Shown piece after piece: positions 14,635-16,562 of a stretch of 16,562 nucleotides of DNA. Position 1 is the stretch's first letter. Each line of letters starts with the position of its first letter. The position numbers and the translations under genes were made by a program. Below the pieces are notes generated by a model. That model was given only the letters and a program-made list of their open reading frames with translations, was not told the DNA's origin and searched no databases. Origin of the DNA: Pedobacter glucosidilyticus (GTDB lineage: Bacteria; Bacteroidota; Bacteroidia; Sphingobacteriales; Sphingobacteriaceae); the NCBI RefSeq assembly GCF_002483235.1, contig NZ_DLHN01000034.1, positions 476 to 17,037 on the forward strand. Reading direction: 5' to 3'.

Positions 14635-15501
14635 ATGATAAAGAAATTATTTGGGTTTTTACTAGTAGCAATAAGCATATTAACTGTTTCTTGTGAAAAA
14701 GAAACCAGAACTTTAGACGAGATAGAAGACCAATTGATACAAGAGTTTATCACCAAGAATAACCTGGATTTTGAAAAAGATTCAACAGGCTTTTATTATC
14801 AGGTAATTGATTCAGGAAATACTGATTTACCCATTTTAAGATATCCTGATAGGGTTAGGATTGGGCAAAAAACTACCTCTATTAATAAAGCAGTTAGTTA
14901 CGAAACCTCTATATACAATCCAACTCCATCAGATTTTGTAGGATATATCAGACCAATTCCTTGGAGAGAAACCATACGAAAAGTAAGAAAAGGTGGTATT
15001 ATCAGAATACTTATTCCATCTTATTTAGCTTATGGTAAAGATGGACAAGGCACTAACATACCTGGTAATGCTATCTTAGATACCAGAATAGAAATTGCAG
15101 ATGACAGCAATTTAGAACTATATGAAGATAGGCTCATCAATAGATATTTAACAGAAAAAAATATTACAGCTATTAAGGATCCTTCCGGAATTTATTATCA
15201 AATTAATGCCGCCGGAGATAGTAACTTCCCTACTATAGATTCAGAGATTACCATTGCTTATACTGGAAGATTTTTATCAGGTACCCTATTTGAAACCCGA
15301 ACCAGTGCTAATCCCTTAACCTCAAAACTTTCTGAATTGATTGAAGGATGGCAAATTACTTTACCTAAAATTGGTGTAGGCGGGAAAATAAAAATCATAG
15401 TGCCTTCAAGATATGCTTATGGAGAAAGTGGAAGTGAGGGAGGTGTTATAGGGCCAAATACCATACTTGAATTTGATATAGAATTAATTTCTAAAAAATA
15501 A
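14635..15501 (+). CDS. Lipoprotein with two FKBP-like domains, the first degenerate
   Basis: This 288-residue lipoprotein has the lipobox LTVSC with lipidated Cys20. Two FKBP-like repeats follow. The first (about 52-155) keeps the C-terminal signature IPSYLAYG (127-134) and IPGNAIL (142-148) but lacks the Y-T-G and F-D motifs that build the active-site pocket. The second (about 186-288) keeps AYTG (208-211), GW (238-239) and VPSRYAYG (256-263), but has Glu at 220 where Asp of the F-D motif is usual. The first domain is therefore probably not catalytic and may bind substrate or partner; the second may be weakly active. It lies one base after the single-domain FKBP gene and 17 bases before prfB. 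Confidence 0.85.
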   Translation: MIKKLFGFLLVAISILTVSCEKETRTLDEIEDQLIQEFITKNNLDFEKDSTGFYYQVIDSGNTDLPILRYPDRVRIGQKTTSINKAVSYETSIYNPTPSDFVGYIRPIPWRETIRKVRKGGIIRILIPSYLAYGKDGQGTNIPGNAILDTRIEIADDSNLELYEDRLINRYLTEKNITAIKDPSGIYYQINAAGDSNFPTIDSEITIAYTGRFLSGTLFETRTSANPLTSKLSELIEGWQITLPKIGVGGKIKIIVPSRYAYGESGSEGGVIGPNTILEFDIELISKK

Positions 15502-15518
15502 CTGCTGATACTTATTAT

Positions 15519-16562
15519 ATGACGAAAGAACAATTACAGGATTTAAGAGACAGGGTAACGTCTCTGAGGAGGCATCTTTGACATTGATGCTAAATTAACC
15601 GAATTACATCGTGAAAATGCCCTTTCTCTAGAACCAACTTTTTGGGATCATCCTAAAGAGGCTGAGAAAGTGTTACATGCCATTAAAATTAAAAAAAGCT
15701 GGACCGATGCTTACGATTCTGCTGTTGCTGCTATTGAAGATGCTGGTGTGATGCTAGAATTTTTCCAGGCTGGCGAAGCTACTGAAGATGATGTTAAAGA
15801 AGCTTATCAAAAAGCCACTGCAGAATTAGAAAATCTGGAGTTTAAGAACATGCTTTCTGCGGAGGAAGACCAATTACATGCCGTATTACAAATTACTGCT
15901 GGTGCTGGCGGTACAGAAAGCTGTGATTGGGCAAGCATGCTTATGCGGATGTATATCATGTGGGGAGAGAAAAATGGCTATAAAGTAATAGAACAAGACT
16001 CGCAAGAAGGTGATGTTGCTGGTATTAAAACGGTTACTTTACAATTTGAAGGAGATTTTGCTTATGGATACCTAAAGGGAGAAAACGGGGTACACAGATT
16101 GGTAAGAATTTCTCCGTTTGATGCTAATGCCAAAAGACACACTTCCTTTGCTTCTGTTTATGTTTATCCCTTAATTGATGATACCATAGAAATTGAGATA
16201 AACCCATCTGAAATAGAGTTTGAAACATTTAGATCTGGTGGTGCAGGTGGTCAAAACGTTAATAAAGTAGAGACAGCGGTAAGGCTATATCACAAGCCTT
16301 CTGGTATTATCATTAAAAATCAAGAATCCCGTTCGCAATTACAAAATAAAGAAAATGCTATTCGCTTATTAAAGTCTCAATTGTTTGAGATAGAAATGCG
16401 TAAACGCCGAGAAACCACTGCCGCTATAGAAGGAAATAAGAAGAAGATAGAGTGGGGTTCACAAATAAGAAATTATGTTTTACATCCTTACAAATTGGTT
16501 AAAGATTTAAGAACAGATTATGAAACCTCTAATGCACAAGCTGTGTTAGACGGAGATTTAGA
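15519..16562 (+). CDS. prfB: Peptide chain release factor 2, programmed +1 frameshift, 3' end cut by window
   Basis: Release factor 2 recognises UGA and UAA stops. The first 20 codons run from the ATG at 15519 to CTT at 15576-15578, followed by an in-frame TGA at 15579-15581. Reading continues in the +1 frame from GAC at 15580 to the window end. The continued frame gives the anticodon tripeptide SPF (residues 198-200 of the frameshifted product) and the peptidyl-hydrolysis motif GGQ (243-245), close to their positions in E. coli RF2. About 347 residues are present of an expected 360-370, so roughly the last 15-20 are beyond the window. The TGA is the known autoregulatory frameshift, not damage. 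The gene lies 17 bases after the second FKBP gene. Confidence 0.95.
15567..15582 (+). promoter_or_regulatory. prfB +1 programmed frameshift site
   Basis: The order AGG AGG CAT CTT TGA C reproduces the RF2 recoding signal: an internal SD-like AGGAGG (15567-15572), a three-base spacer, the slippery CTT, a weak-context UGA followed by C, and correct product only after a +1 slip. Low RF2 slows termination at UGA and favours the shift, giving negative feedback. Confidence 0.93.

Noticed and set aside
15579..15581. In-frame TGA near the start of prfB, which could be read as a pseudogene or sequencing error
   Set aside because: The surrounding AGGAGG-CAT-CTT-TGA-C is the standard RF2 recoding signal and the +1 frame is fully open with SPF and GGQ motifs.

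Overview
This AT-rich window comes from a Bacteroidota chromosome, most likely Sphingobacteriaceae (Pedobacter-like). The signs are two matches or near-matches to the Bacteroidota promoter pattern (TTTG, 19 bases, TAnnTTTG), almost no Shine-Dalgarno sequences ahead of genes, a fused aspartokinase/homoserine dehydrogenase, and short intergenic repeats of a type familiar in this phylum. The genus is an inference; no rRNA or other strong marker is present.

Layout. (1) 1-492 is a repeat-rich stretch with no credible gene; it ends in a perfect 46-bp direct repeat whose second copy supplies the last two codons and stop of the next gene. (2) 493-3405, minus strand, is a tightly overlapping cluster: type III polyketide synthase, SAM methyltransferase, FAD-dependent oxidoreductase. 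A UbiA-family membrane prenyltransferase-like gene diverges from it at 3454-4302. Together they look like a pathway for a methylated, oxidised and perhaps prenylated phenolic or quinone lipid. (3) 4305-8828, minus strand, is a housekeeping and sanitation series: rsgA, dtd, a nucleotidyltransferase-like protein, a metallophosphoesterase, a MazG-like pyrophosphohydrolase, an HD phosphohydrolase and a gamma-glutamylcyclotransferase-like protein. (4) 8884-13939, plus strand, is the threonine operon thrA-thrB-thrC. It is preceded by a promoter, a 17-codon leader peptide with six Thr codons, and a strong intrinsic terminator with a competing antiterminator, which is a complete classical attenuator. 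A terminator follows thrC. (5) 14103-16562, plus strand, holds two FKBP-type peptidyl-prolyl isomerase lipoproteins followed by prfB (release factor 2). prfB carries the programmed +1 frameshift site and runs off the window end.

The points most worth a second look are the thr attenuator, the polyketide/prenyltransferase cluster, the RF2 frameshift site with a perfect internal AGGAGG in a phylum that largely does not use SD sequences, and the short repeats shared between unrelated spacers.
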